DNA of 64,000 nucleotides, taken from positions 62,001 to 126,000 of the forward strand of contig NSJX01000050.1 in NCBI GenBank assembly GCA_002286715.1. Direction: 5' to 3'. Below, piece by piece: positions 32,938 to 45,948 of the stretch. The position numbers were made by a program, and so were the translations under genes. Within the stretch, counting starts at the first letter, position 1. Every line of letters begins with the position of its first letter. The DNA comes from Dentipellis sp. KUC8613. Taxonomy: Eukaryota; Basidiomycota; Agaricomycetes; Russulales; Hericiaceae. Below the pieces are notes generated by a model. It searched no databases. It saw only the letters and a list, made by a program, of their open reading frames with translations, and had not been told where the DNA came from.

Positions 32938-34338
32938 ATGTTCCAAGACGAGAGTGAAGAGGTGAGTTTCCTTTTTGAATTGTCTTTGCTGATCGTTGAA
33001 TCAGTCGTGCAGGACCTCGCGGTTCCCTCGTACACACCGACCGAGGAGGAAGTGATAAAAGCCATCAATCGTCTCTGGCGCACACAATGGAATTCATTCG
33101 GCACCATGGGAGTATCTGCCATTCATCTACGCGTCAAAGACATGAACCCTACTTGGTCTCTGAGCGAAAAGAGGCTGAAGGACATACGTGCGAGGGGCCT
33201 TGCCGACGGACGTCTACAGCAGCCGCGAGAGCAGATAGGTGTACAGCTCAAGCCAAGCAAAGAGGAGGTGCAGAAGAGAAAAGAAAGCTACTACTTCGAC
33301 AAGCGATGGAGAGGAGTGGAGAAAGCAAGGGTGGCGGAGCTATCCAGCACTTTTGAAATAACGACTGGTCAGTATCATTCACGTTCTCATACGTACGTTC
33401 ACTGAACAAGCTGCAGGCGAACTCATCTTTGGTCAGATTGAACAGATGGTTTCCGCAATGAAGACCACTAGGCATGACGTTCTGTCTAACAGCAAAGAGA
33501 ACATCAATGGCCCAGGAAGCACCATACGCTCGGCTGCATGGAGTTTCAGAGCAGCCGCTAAACCTGGAACTTGGAATGTATGTACTCACACCCAAACACC
33601 TGAAGTCTCATACAGAGCTAGTTCCCAGGTGGTGGAGGTCAATCCGACTCCTGCGATAACAAACGAACCTAACGGCTTCTTCATGTATCACTCCTCGGTC
33701 CCGCCGATACCTACGCTCCGTTCCGCTCGCAAAGTAAGCTATGGCGTTGAAGACCCTCGCATTCTATGGGTGGCCAGATACGATTGGGGTTATCATGGGC
33801 GTGCCACCGGAGATGCCGCGCATACTATTGCGGACATAGATCCACAAGAGTGGAGTGGAGCCTGGGCAAGAAAATGGGAGATGTACCTCAACGGCATCTA
33901 TCCCGACAAGTTCAGTCCCGACAACGACAAGTGGGATAGGATCGCTTCCTTTGGGCACTCTGCAGCATTTTTCATCGATGCGTCGAAAGCTCCAGAAGTT
34001 GTTAAACTTCTGGCAAGGTGAGAGACAGATTGTACTCGAAGCGAAGTCGCGCTAATCGATTTGGTGATAGGCCATCGGAGCTTGATGATCGCAGAGAGCG
34101 CGAATTATCTTCCTCCCTGCATTCCGCGGACTCGCCGGACGGTGCACCGGCGTTTGGGTGCCATTTGCATCTGGCCAAGTGGAAGTGCGAATTCGAGGTC
34201 GCTCGGTTGATCTACTCGGGAGAGAAGTCAGCCCTTTTCCCCGAAGATGACGAACTGGTAGGTATATGGTTTGATAGTCGTCATTGGGGATATGACGACG
34301 AGGAGTTGGAGGAAGATCCCATGATCATAGAATTGTGA
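32938..34338 (+). CDS. Uncharacterised protein with a TW-SLSEKR motif
   Basis: Exon 1 is short (MFQDESEE, 32938-32961, then GTGAGT). Exon 2 begins DLAVPSYTPTEEEVIKAINR and contains SAIHLRVKDMNPTWSLSEKR, a pattern I know from several fungal proteins of unknown role. A charged segment follows (QLKPSKEEVQKRKESYYFDK). The third exon has PNGFFMYHSSVPPIPTLRSA, EDPRILWVARYDWGYHGRAT and FGHSAAFFIDASKAPEVVKL. The last exon ends with acidic YDDEELEEDPMIIEL and TGA. About 400 residues. No catalytic motif recognised. Confidence 0.6.
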
Positions 34339-34529
34339 TGCAAGCGTCTTTGAATGCCCGGGATATAGGAGAATGACTGCAGCATGGGATGTTCAACTTT
34401 AGCCGGATCAATTACACCTAATGGATACAAAAATCTAACGAAACAGTATGGTCGGATTTAGTCATCCCAATCGAATTGCCTTCTCGTACCGCAAACGATG
34501 CACCCGTGCCAGGTTTTACAGGCGACCTT

Positions 34530-37500
34530 TTATGACCCAACGTCGAACAGCTTTGTTCTCCATTCATCACCGCGGATGTCGGGCTTCGTCAACCGCTTGA
34601 TCGCACTTTCTCGTTCCTTTTCCTTCTCCGCCATCCTGATCGCCCAACTATCTTGGGGTTCCTCGTCTTCCAACTCACCAGACACGGTCGGCCAGATCTC
34701 GGCCAACGCCTCTCTCAATTCAGCTTCGAACTCGCTGACTTCCTCTTGCAAAGATCGCGCCTCAGTACGGTGTTCTTCGGTGAACTGCAGCAAATGCTGG
34801 ACAAGGTTGCTGGACTCGTCTGACGAGAAGAATGGTTAGTAAACGCCACGTCGTAATAGTGCCACATTACCTTGCGTAGTAGCGAACCGACCGGCCAATT
34901 TGGTAATGGACTTCAGCAGATACTCTTCTTCATCCACTGTACCCTTTCGGCCGGACCCCACCTTCCTCTCCATTTTACGCTTCGACCGCGAACTTCGTCT
35001 GAATCAAAGACTGAGTTTGATGAAGTAACGGGCTGCTTCGAGATGACTTACTTGGAAGCTTTTGACGCGGTAGATGGAGCTGCCGTGTATCGGGTGAAGG
35101 CCGTGAATTGAGAAGCATCGGTCATGACATCGACATTATGCAGGTCGGTGTCTTCCGTCCCGTAGAAGGCCTCTGCGTACTTCTGTCAGTATATAGCTCG
35201 TTTCGGAGATATTATGACTGGTTACCAGGTTCCTCGACTTTCTTTATTCTCAGCTCATTGACGCGCTGCCGCTGTTTCCGTAGCTGTTCTCTCATCTCAC
35301 CCAGCTCTTCGGTGATCTGCGAGCGAGCTTCCAAAGCGCCCGGATGGACCACATCTTCGATCAGCTCAGAACAAGAGTGCAGCGTGATCTAAAAGCCATG
35401 TTTCAGAGAACATCTCCACGATCTCGGATCTACTCACGATTCGACGAGCTTCCGAGAATTCACTCCCTTGTACTAGGGCGATGACTGCTTGACGCACGTC
35501 CTTGGAATAATCGAGAAGTACACGGCTTGCATCAGAATATTTCTTCTTCGACGTGAGGTCCTCTATCGATGAATTAAGCAGGGACGAGGGCACGGTATGT
35601 GAATAATGCCATACCTGCTACGCGATAGCCCATGTCCGCAAGATCATCCTGGGAGGTATTTTCGCGGACGGCCAAATCGAAGAGTTCTCTCCACTGAAGG
35701 CCTTTCTCATAAGCAATTAGAGCCTTGAAGGGCTTTTGCGCTTCAACGAAGACTGCGATGGGTATAAGTCAGGTGTTGTAGGAAAAGAGATCGGGAATTA
35801 TGCTCACCTATGGCAGACTGCTTGAAATTCCGACGTTCGTACAACCATTCACCGTAGAGACTAAGAACAGTCTGACAATTCGATCAGCCGACGAAGTTAG
35901 AGCGCCTGATATAAAAGACTATTCACGGTGTATTCGTTTGCCTCCCGCCATATCGACAGAGCTGAGCTGTATAACTGATGCTTCTCGATGTACGACACCG
36001 CTTCGTCAAAGTGTTCGGGTCCTGCATAATGGAACCCATAAGTTGAAGTTTCAGAAGACATTTTGAAATGACTGACCAGCCAGCTTCAGGTTGATAAGAG
36101 CACTCTCATATCGCCTCAAGTGATCGTCGATCCGATAACGTTGGTAGAATTTCTCCAGCGCGCGCAATTCCCGAAGGAAAGGCAGATACTCTCGAGGATC
36201 CTGGAATACTAATTGAGAATGAAGTGTTTCACGGACGAACATATGGTAGAATACCTTTTGTGCGTGCTGCGCGATCATGAGCACCAGTGAAAAATCGTAC
36301 ATCCCCAGAGCCACGTCGAATAGCGTCTCTGCATCAACAAGGAATATTATATATTTGACTGCCTCTTCCACCGTCGCCGGTTCGCTATCTGCAACAGCGG
36401 GGAAATTTAGAGTCCCATCCACTGTGAAGATCATAGCACGTACCGCGTATCCGAAGAAGTACTCTCAAGGCCGCTTCATGGTCAGCTGGTTTCTTAACCA
36501 CGTAAGCAGTGAGGATCGAGTTGACGTATTTGATGAGGTCGCGCTTCTCAAGTTCCTCCCTTATAGCGTCGCACAGCTCAGATATAGTCGCTGCAGGCTG
36601 ATGAGCATTCCTACAAAAAATCATGGTTGCGGTTATCGTACAAGAGGAATTTACTTGAGCTTACCCTAAGTTGGTCAGGAACAGGTTGATAAAATCTACA
36701 TCGTCAACCTGGTCCAGGAAGGATGATAGCCGTTCCCGGAATTTGGCCGGATCATGGTCGACAATCACGTTCAGATCGATCCGGTGCTTTCGACACGCGA
36801 GGAAGGCTTTGAGATACTTCCCACTTTGAATTTTAGTCAGTAAAACACGACCGAAAAAAGGGCGGAGTAGACTAACACATCGATGTCTTGCTTGACGACA
36901 CGCATGACCAATGGTCGCGGATTGATTGTCTCCAGGTTTCCCCTTGGCATCTGAAGCACAAGGCTCATTGTACTGGGCACCGCTGTCACGATGCGCGCAC
37001 CACGCTCTACGCGTCGTGTTTCATCTACGATTTCGTCCTGCCGACGAAGGCAGTTGACGGGAACGAAGTGGGCCTCGTGCGCCGTAGTGGTATAGATGAC
37101 GAAATCCGCCGCGATCGTGAAGGAATTGGCGTTGCGAGCGAGGCTTCTTGTTCTGTGTTCTGGATCTGTAGTCGCCGCAAGGAGCTCTCCACTACGCGCG
37201 AGACCGATGAATAGTGTGGCGTCAGTACTTTGTGATGAGTTCTCCTCGCGGATGTTCGTGCTGACGATTAAGTCACATGGCGTTCCAAGCGTTATAGGCG
37301 GCGATAACGTGGACTCGGAAACGTCCACTGAATGAAGTGAGTGCTTTTACTACTCGAACAAACAGAGGAACGTACCGGTGTAAACCTTGCCCAGATGATG
37401 ACAAGCAACCGCATCGTCCGAAACAACGAGACGCCAACCTAGCCCATCCAAGTCTATCAAACAGGCCCGAGTGATACCATCCGGAGTGATATCGACGACT

Positions 37501-39687
37501 TCCAAGAAATCTGAACCGCCTCGCATGTTGCCTAGCAGCGCAATTTGCGCCGAAATTCCTTCGGTCTGCGCACCGCCGTTGGGAGTCAAGATGCCAATTT
37601 CGCGAAATTGCCGAGAGTCGTCCGTCTTCTGCACGAAACCGCCCCAAACCATCTTCGGCTCTATGACCTTTCCGCGGCCAGGCCCAAGGCGCGTGTGCAG
37701 ATCCCACAAGTCGATCTTCCCAGATTCCCAGAGGATAGCTAGCACGTCAGAAACGGGGGAGAATGACATATGAATGGGAGCGAGCGCTCTAGATGAAACA
37801 GTGGATGGTGTCGCGATTATAGGAGGGGGTGAAATGGTGAGCGTATGTGCGGCCATTGGAGGGGGCACGTTTTGGGTTCTGAAGGGGGTAAGGAGAATGG
37901 ATACTGGTGCAAAGGCATGAGTGACTGGTCTGATCAGTCAGAGAAACTTGTATCACGTACCACCATCAACAACAGCGACAGAACCACTGTCAACCGGGGG
38001 TGCAGTTCTTGAAGCGTACGTATCCCAGACATAAGTACGATAGATAATTTCATCTATTCGTGGTCGGCAGTTAGATGTGCAACAGTAAGAGCATATGCGG
38101 TCGTACTTTGTGTGGTCAATATCAGCTGCAGGTCGCGCTCTGGATGCCAATTGATTGAAGTAAATCTTCCAGCCGTTGCAGTAGACGACGGCGCCGATAT
38201 CTCTTGCTTGAGGTACCTGGCGTGTAATCGGTCATACTGTCCGAATATATCCTGTCTACAATACAGCTACTTATTAGAATAGAAAGAACTCACCAGTGAT
38301 AGTTACCCGTCGTCCACAGCTGAACTTGAAGAATACCAATGTCGGTATGAGGTTCGCTACAAAGGCTTCAAAATCTCACATACCAACGTCACCCTCCTCA
38401 CTCTCGATCCAGACAGCGAGAACATTTGAGTCCGAACTCCACGACAGTTCCCTCACCTTATACCCGAACGAACGTGGTTCGACGGAGCCGTTCACAAATG
38501 CTTGAGACGCTTCCCTCAACGTGAACTCGCCGTGCCTCAAACCATTTCGCTCAAAGAATACGATGTCATGCCTGCCTTCGCGCCCTTTACCTGCGCCCTT
38601 GAAAGAGCCAAAGCGCTGCGTCGAGACGATCAGGTTCCCCGACGGCCTCCAAGCTAATGGATGTTCTAGACCACCGACAGCCTCAGATGTAGACTGCAGA
38701 GCGCCTTCACGCGAGTAGACGCGGAGGACGCGGTGTGACAGGGAGTCTGAAGACGGAGGAACGGGCGAAAGCGCGGACACCACGAAGAAGGCACCATCTC
38801 CTCGCCAAGATATCCGGGGGAGGGTGTCGTCATCTGGAGAGGGACCAATTGAATTGGCGGCTGAGGGTGGTGCTGCCTGCGCTGCAGCTTTTCCGAGAGA
38901 ACCGTGAAATTGGGTTTGCTTAGAGCCCCAGCCGACATTGATCGGCGCGTCTGAGGTGTTGCACGTTCAGCGCACTGCGGCATGTAGCTGGACGGAAGTT
39001 TCAGCGCACCTTCTCCAAAGGCTTCAGTGTGTAGAGGCGTCTCGGAGAGAACATCGAATGCGTAATTCATGATGATCAGGTTTCGGCCACCTATGAGATT
39101 GTAAGTTCTGCCCAGTCCTCCAGGTAGCTCTTTAAATACCTGTCACAAGGACGAGCTGGAGATCGTCCGGGCTCCATGCAGCGGCCAAAATACCGTCTTC
39201 GAAAGATCCGACGATGTCCACCTAGCATCGCTTTAATTGAAGCACAGGGGCAGTAAAAAGTGCTCACTGTGTAGTCCTCATCGTCAAGACCCATGGTCGC
39301 AATATCTCCTCCTCGAGTTATCACGACCAGCTGTCTGTCGTCCATGCGCACTCTGAGAGAAGCTATCTGAGAGACATCGCTTGGGATAGATCGGTTTGTA
39401 GTCGAAGTGAACATAGTCGCAAGGGAAGTCCCAGAATTCTGTATGAACCATGAGTATCTTCTCGACTCGAGCAGGTAAGAAAATAACAGAGAGTATCTCA
39501 CGTTAGATGCATCGCTCTCGACGCAAGGAGGCGCGTCCTTCCACACTTCGACCTCCAGATCTGCATCTGCATTGACGCGCTCGGATATCGCCCACAAGCA
39601 CTCCTGCTCCGGGTCGATCACAGTGGCTGAGAAGCGGCAATTTTGGCATTGCTTAGAACAAGACGCCGAAAGCGTCAAGTTCCTCAT
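34530..39687 (-). CDS. ELP1: Elongator complex protein 1 (ELP1/IKI3)
   Basis: Largest subunit of Elongator, which in the cytoplasm modifies wobble uridine of tRNAs (mcm5/ncm5). The start is MRNLTLSASCSKQCQNCRFS at 39687. The WD40 propeller part includes LAVWIESEEGDVGM and WRPSGNLIVSTQRFGSFKGA. The second propeller ends near GARIVTAVPSTMSLVLQMPR and NLETINPRPLVMRVVKQDID. The TPR/solenoid part includes QLVFQDPREYLPFLRELRAL and RYRIDDHLRRYESALINLKL, both typical of ELP1/IKAP. The C-terminal helices end in SAIKRLTKPDIRGDEWRTKL and stop TAA 34532-34530. Many small introns (at least 15). Head to head with EFG1, 175 bp apart. Confidence 0.9.
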
Positions 39688-39862
39688 CGTCGACCTACAG
39701 CGAAAGGGACAAGCGGAAGAGAGGTCAAGACGAAATATTGCAAGAGCTAGATTGAATACATAATTTCCATTACGTAAAGGTCATAGAGAAGTGCGCACTT
39801 AGGGCCCTCGGGCGCTTGTATCCAAAGTTTCGCACCTCTCCGCCTTGCACTATAGACCGATC
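39688..39862. promoter_or_regulatory. Divergent promoter of ELP1 and EFG1
   Basis: Only 175 bp separate the two start codons. No TATA box is evident, as is common for housekeeping genes. Confidence 0.55.
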
Positions 39863-41022
39863 ATGCCTCCTACGCGAACCCGCGACACGAAAAAGGCAGG
39901 GGAGCCCTCGACTTCTGCCACAAAGGATGCAAGACGTAAGCCGAAGAAACAATTCCAAGCCAAGGAAACCGCAGCTCCTGGCGTGTCAAAGCTGAAGTCT
40001 GCACTTCGACAAGCACGACGATTACTTGCGAAGGTTAGCCTTTTTCCGTGCTTGGTGAGAACTGAGTTACTTAAACTTGGATATGAAAAGGATGCGCTTG
40101 CGGCGAACGTCCGCGTCGAGACGGAGAGACGCGTGAAAGCGTTGGAGGCCGATCTTGCAAAGGCAGAGGCGGCAGGCAAAGAGAGGACGCTGGCAGTGCG
40201 GTATCATAAGATCAAATTCTTTGGTAAGTCCAGGCATCTTCTTTCGTTCCTCTCAATCGATTGACGGTAGCGTCGTAGACCGACAAAAGCTCGTGCGCAA
40301 AATCAAGCAGACGAAGAAGCAGCTCGAGGCCTCCGACCTAACGTCTAAATCTCGAAAATCACTGGAGGCTACGCTCTTCGAGTTGCGCGTTGACCTGAAC
40401 TATGTGACGGTGCGTTGAACGAACTGCCGCTCTTATTTAGCATAGACTTTATTGAGACGGAACCTAGAACTATCCCAAAACCGAAAAATACATCTCTCTC
40501 TTTCCCCCGGAGGTCCGGCAAGGCAGCAGCGCGGAACCTGTCCACGCAGCGCCTAGTGCAGATAAGAGTGCTACAGACGCCAAACGCGAAGAACTGCGCG
40601 ACTGGATACGCAAGCGCATGCAAGCTGGCGAACTAAGCGCAGAGCCGGAGACGTTGGAACGAACGCATGTGGAGATAGGGACGGGCGTGGATGTCTGGAA
40701 GCAAAAGGATACCAAGAGCGTCAAGGGTAAGGCGAAGGCGAAGAATGCTTCTGGAGAGAAGCGAAGCAGTGCAATTGGTGTGCAGGGCGACGAGTTCTTC
40801 GAAGATGACGAGGCGGAGGCGGCGGAGGAGGAGGAAGAGGATGTAGAGATGGATGCGGAGGAGACCGAGGCGCCTCCTTCCAAGAAGACGAAAAAGCGGC
40901 CAAAGAAGGAGAAGGACGCACCTCGGAAGAAGGGCAAGACGGATCGGGAGGTGAAAGGAAAGGCGCCTGTTGCCGTCGAGGATGATTTCTTCGCGGGAGA
41001 CGAGTCGGATGACAGCGAGTGA
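39863..41022 (+). CDS. EFG1: rRNA-processing protein EFG1
   Basis: Nucleolar factor for 18S rRNA maturation. Exon 1 reads MPPTRTRDTKKAGEPSTSAT and ends SKLKSALRQARRLLAK at a GTTAGC donor. The core follows: NVRVETERRVKALEADLAKA, RTLAVRYHKIKFF, DRQKLVRKIKQTKKQLEASD, ELRVDLNYV, then HYPKTEKYISLFP, the diagnostic EFG1 block, in the fourth exon. The C-terminus is long, acidic and lysine-rich (EEEEEDVEMDAEETEAPPSK) and ends FFAGDESDDSE. Five exons. Confidence 0.88.
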
Positions 41023-41558
41023 ACGGATGGTTTGGGTGCATCTCGTTGATTGCGGGGCAGTGGGCGTACACATATTTGTTGGCTGAATTTGACTATTGTC
41101 ATATCCTGAAAATCGTCATTTTGGTCTGGGGCGACTATTGGTTTTTGATTTCGTCCGGTCTCTGTTCACATTTATAGCGCGACAGCCTGATAGCGCCTTG
41201 TCCGTTATCGCACTGGGCATTATGAGGAGCTGCCAAGATGCGAAGATTGAGCAGGGAGGTTGGTATCCGAAGAGCAATAAGTACATGTTTAGGATATCAA
41301 GACTCCAGATTACCGTACACGAAGACCATCCAATCCTTCCTTGACCCCATTCCGATACCTCGAAAGCGACAGGGACCGAGTGTACAGTACCAACCAGGCC
41401 GAAGCAAGAAGACGTGAGTAGATAAAAGTACATATCTGTGCGGTATAAATCATATCCTACTAGGACGGGTATATGGGCGCGAGCGCGAGATAGTCATACG
41501 TCGTGATTGGATATTGAGTCGTGGGGAGAGGTACTGACGAGGTCTGCATAGACTTTCT
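41023..41558. other. Intergenic between convergent genes
   Basis: 3' regions of EFG1 and the membrane-protein gene. No gene supported. Confidence 0.5.
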
Positions 41559-43806
41559 TTAGTGACTGGACCTTTGAAAAGATACATCGACGTACCGATG
41601 GGGGACGTGAAATTTGAGACCTGAAATCCGGGTGCTTAGCATATCGGGTTCCCGAGAAGGGTGTGTAAAATGACGCACGTATGGGTGCAAGGTTGACATT
41701 GACATGACTCGAGTTTCTGGCCCCGGGCCTCGTGGTACGACAATGATGGTAGAGTGTGGCGTCAGCCGTCGCGCCGGCGACGTCCGTGCAGGATGTGGCG
41801 GCTCTGGGTATGGCATGGGGCTCGATTGGTGCGAATGGTCGTAAGCTGCATGGTAGCCTGGTACAGGTTCGTCGGCAGCGCCGTCCCCGGCCCCTAACAC
41901 GTCTAGATCCACGTCTGAGTTCTGAGCATGCGGATGTCGGTGCATGAACATGTTTCCTGCGCTTGGTAGCGGAGTCGTGGGATTGCTGAGGACAGATATG
42001 CGCACAGAAACCGCTTCAGGGGATTTTGGAGAGCCAGGAGAAGTAGGTAAAGGGAATGAAGATATTGAGCGGGTGGTCGTGGAGGGCGCTTTGTTGCGAT
42101 ATCCGGATTCGGTAGTGAAAGATCGAGGGAAGAATATCTACAGACGATAAGGAAAAGAGCGAGTGTACAATAGAGAGAACGTACAAGGAGAGTAATAGCG
42201 GAGGAAACAAATTGGCCGAGAGCGGCCAGCATCAGCAAGAAATCTAATAAAAATAACGTCAGATACTAAAGTCAATATCGTTTGAGATACGACTCTTACC
42301 AGACCAGAACCTTTGATGCGGAAAAATCCAACTAATTAGACTGCCACCAAAGAATAGGTGAAATCCATACTCACAAACTCCTGTTGATAGAGTGGGAGCC
42401 CCGTATCCCATCCGCTGCGAGTATAAGCAACGAGATGCCAGCCATGAATCTAAAGATAACTCGCAATAACTATAAATAGTTAAGTTATTTCGAGAAATAA
42501 GTTGAAAACTAGGGAAAACCTCGCAAGCACAATACGAGAACTCACGTTCAGCTCGTAGAAAGTCGCAAGGCGGACAACCACATCTGGCTGAGCACCTTCC
42601 AGCTTGACATGCCGAAGAAATGTAGGAAATCTGAACAGGACATAGAGGAAAGCTACGTTTGTGGTCGTGGAACCTAGCGAGCCGACAAGAAATATCCATG
42701 CGTCGATCTGTTTCCAAGTGTTCGTTGTATTTCCGTACACTCCTAGACGGAAGAGCGCTCACAGTGTTCAGGTCATTTCTCGCAACGAGTGCAGTCAATG
42801 GCATGCCGAGGATTGCTGCAATGCAGGCTGGACACATAGTCAGTCTTCTCTTTGTTGAAAGTGGACTAACGAATAAGGTTGGTGCTCGAAGCAGAAGCGA
42901 AGCTGGAGTATGGATATAACACCGTCACTTACCTAGATACCACACCCGGTATTCCCAACTGCTAAACCATTCGCGTTTTGTTGGCCCTTGGTCAAGAAGG
43001 AAAAGCCAAAAAGCCAATTCTGAACCGCTGTTAAGCTGATGCAACCCAGATCAGAAGGGAGAGGCTTGCCTTCGAAGTGGGTAACACTACAAAGAATACG
43101 TGATAAGCGAGAGTGTCATTATAATGCGGGGAAGACGCGCACAGTTCCAGGGCCCAACCAATGCTGAACACGAAGAATAAGGACAGGAGGGTATGTCGAT
43201 GGCTGGCATTCCAGAATTCCACAGGCTTTGGGAATATCTCTGGATGGCGACTTGAATTATCGCGTCAGGATCAAAGGTACGCCTCACTTACCGCCGCGAT
43301 GAATCGGAATAGCAATCCAACCTGACGAATGGCGTTAGCTTACAGATTCAACGAGAGTGGTCGGAATCAGAGCTCACCTTCTTTGAACTTCAATATGGTC
43401 ATCCCCACGCTAAAAACTACGAGAAGTGGAAGCGTCGTGACAAAAGAATACTACACCGACGCAAACAGAGGCCAATTCACCATGAGAATGCAAAAAGATG
43501 CGTGTTCTCGTTACTCACTGTCATCACACGCCGGAACGCCCCAGGCTGCCGACCCGCGTTCCACCTCAAGCACTCGAACTTGTCATAACTCCATAGATGG
43601 TAAACCAAGAAAGCGAGGAACTGCAGAGTCGTATCCGCACAGCAACCGGACGCAAAGGTTTGGATTGCCAGAAACACATGAAAGAAGTCGCGAAGACGCG
43701 GAGGAATTAGCTGTCGGATCCGCATGCGACGCGCGGTAACGGAAGCACATACCAGACTAGCCAGAAGTGCCCAGACAAGGAACGCGGTGGGGGAACCGTT
43801 GCTCAT
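41559..43806 (-). CDS. Multi-pass membrane protein (basidiomycete family)
   Basis: At least nine small exons. Membrane segments include SPTAFLWALLA-type sequence at the start (MSNGSPTAFLVWALLASLVC), FFHVFLAIQTFASGCCADTT with FLAFLVYHLWSYDKFECLRW, FVTTLPLLVVFSVGMTILKF, TLLSLFFVFSIGWALELCAS, GSELAFWLFLLDQGPTKREW followed by FSSWEYRVWYLG, ACIAAILGMPLTALVARNDL and AWIFLVGSLGSTTTNVAFLY. The soluble C-terminal tail is Ser/Pro-rich (PLPTSPGSPKSPEAVSVRIS). I have seen this layout (FHVF..Q.FA...AD.TLQF; FWLFLLDQGP) in other Agaricomycete predicted proteins, without known role. Seven or eight spans are likely. Confidence 0.65.
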
Positions 43807-44946
43807 GAAAAGAGAAAAGATCGAAAAGCCAGGGTGCTACAGTCGGACGAAGGAGGTGGTGAGAAAGAAGATAATACTGTTCCTATCATTCCAAAGCTTA
43901 TACTCGGCGCACTATAGAGTCGCTCCTGCTGACTGCCTTACGGAGTACATATCAGCCACGTGATGGGAACGCGGACGTAAATATGACAGAGCTCGGCTAT
44001 CTCCGAGCCGCCGAAGTCGATGCCGCTTTCCTTCTTCCCCATGGCGATAGCTGGACAGTCGCTGGGCTCTGCACGACTCAACTACAGACTGGACTTATGG
44101 AACAGATGGCAAGACGATTGATATCGCGTCAACGCGTCAATGGATAGCAATGGTACCGGTGAGATATTTATACCATGCGCAGCAGCAACGGAGGAGTTCG
44201 ACAACGAGCAGCTGGTGCAACACCCTCGGCTGATGACAGATTCCCTTCAACTCCGGCCAAGATCGCAATGGCGCCCAACAAACCCACGCTTCGGGTCGCG
44301 GTATCGTCGATGAACCGTGGCCACACAGTGCTAGGCGAGTGTATGTGGTAAGGATGTTCTTGTAAAGTTCGCATGGGTTCCGGCTGATGTCCATCTTCAG
44401 CGGTCGCGGATCCTTACCAGGTACGCAGGCAGCGCAGAGTACGGCGCTTTCGTGTTTGCTTTGCAATGAGAATAACACAACGTCTGGTCAAGCAGTCGAC
44501 CGCGCCTTCGAACGCCTCGCGGTTCTTCGCTGATCGTGAGTATTCTTGTTCTTTGGCTGATGCAGTACATTTGCATAGGACTGTCCCATCTAAGTCTATG
44601 TGCCTCCAGAGATGGAGATGGTGGACCGCCAACTTACGAACTCCTTATTTTTGCCATGTTCTATGTAGTGGCATTGTGATGCATGGACTTCCATTTGGCC
44701 AACTTCGAGCGTGGACGCTACGGATATCCACGGAGAAGGCTCGCAATACCGCTCATGGGGTCCCTCGTTTGAAGGTATCAAGCGACAGACCTCTTTTATG
44801 GAGCATTCACCCAGCGCACGGAAGATCCACCATGTGTCCGACATTCGCGCTCGCGTTGAGACCTTGTCGTATATAAGGGTGGCCAGTATCTACCTCCCAA
44901 TAACCTACCCTTACCCATCGAGTTTCCAACACCCTCAATCTATACC
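43807..44946. other. Intergenic upstream of the SDR cluster
   Basis: No supported gene; open frames at 44137-44876 lack domains. A TATA box (TATATAA, 44870-44876) lies 71 bp before the first SDR start codon. Confidence 0.5.
44870..44876 (+). promoter_or_regulatory. TATA box of SDR copy 1
   Basis: TATATAA 71 bp upstream of the ATG at 44947. Confidence 0.55.
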
Positions 44947-45948
44947 ATGTCTTTCCTTGCCAGTCTCTTCAGCTCCACCGACCGTATTGCTCTCATCACG
45001 GGAGGTGGCACCGGTCTCGGTTTCTGGATGGCCGAGACCTGGGTGAAGAACGGTGGTAAAGGTACGACAGGCGGGTTTCAATTGAGATCATAGCCTGATG
45101 TTTTACCTGCAGTCTATATTACTGGTCGTCGTCAGGCGAAACTCCAAGAAACTGTGGCGAAGCTCAACACCATCGCTGCAGACAAAGCTTTCTAGTATGT
45201 GGAATATCCTCAATGGAATACATCCGCATTGATCGTTCTGTCTCGCCCCAGTTTCGTCGGTGACGTCGCCTCTCAGGACGGCATAGACAACCTACTGCGC
45301 GAATATACCGCGCTGGAGACGTCTCTTGATGTCCTCGTGAATAATGCGGGAATCGCCGAGGACGATGTAGCCGCCCCGGGCGCTCCTCTTGCTGCCTTCG
45401 ATCAAGGTGCATGGGGACGGCAGATGAATCTACATGTCTGGAGCCCTGCGGCAGTGACGAGCGCATTTGCTCCCCTCTTGATCACAGCCGCAAAGAAGGG
45501 AGAGGGACGCGGAAACGTCATCAATATCAGCAGCGTCACGGAGGATTTGTGGAATGCCTCGTCGAAGTTGACAGGTATGTGTGCCCAGTTAGTCCCTGAA
45601 GATCAGCAGACTAAATTGATTGTGTGTCCAGCGTACTCTGCTAGCAAGGCTGCTGAGGGGGCGCTCACGAATATACTTGCGAACAAGCTTGTCGAGCATG
45701 GTGTTCGCGTGAACACGATCAAGCCTGGGACGTTCCCGTCCGAGCTGAACGACATCAGCGACCCGACTTCGTCTAGCGCGCGGGCGGCCAGCATTGTGCC
45801 GATGAGGCGCAACGGCGGAGCGGATGATCTCGCGGGCGCGTTTTTGTTTCTCGCAACCAGAGCTGGTGCATACGTCACTGGCCAGAGGATTTCTGTAGAC
45901 GGAGGGTTCGCTTTGGTCTTCAACGGCACGACACTTTCCGCTATCTGA
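44947..45948 (+). CDS. Short-chain dehydrogenase/reductase, tandem copy 1
   Basis: NAD(P)-dependent classical SDR. Exon 1: MSFLASLFSSTDRIALITGG with the cofactor motif TGGGTGLG. Exon 2: VYITGRRQAKLQETVAKLN, ending in a tyrosine codon split TA|T. Exon 3: FVGDVASQDGIDNLLREYTA, the NNAG motif (DVLVNNAGIAEDD), and the catalytic Ser region VINISSVTEDLWNAS. Exon 4: YSASK (YxxxK catalytic), NKLVEHGVRVNTIKPGTFPS and the C-terminal AYVTGQRISVDGGFALVFNG. About 275 residues, normal for the class. Substrate unknown. Confidence 0.85.
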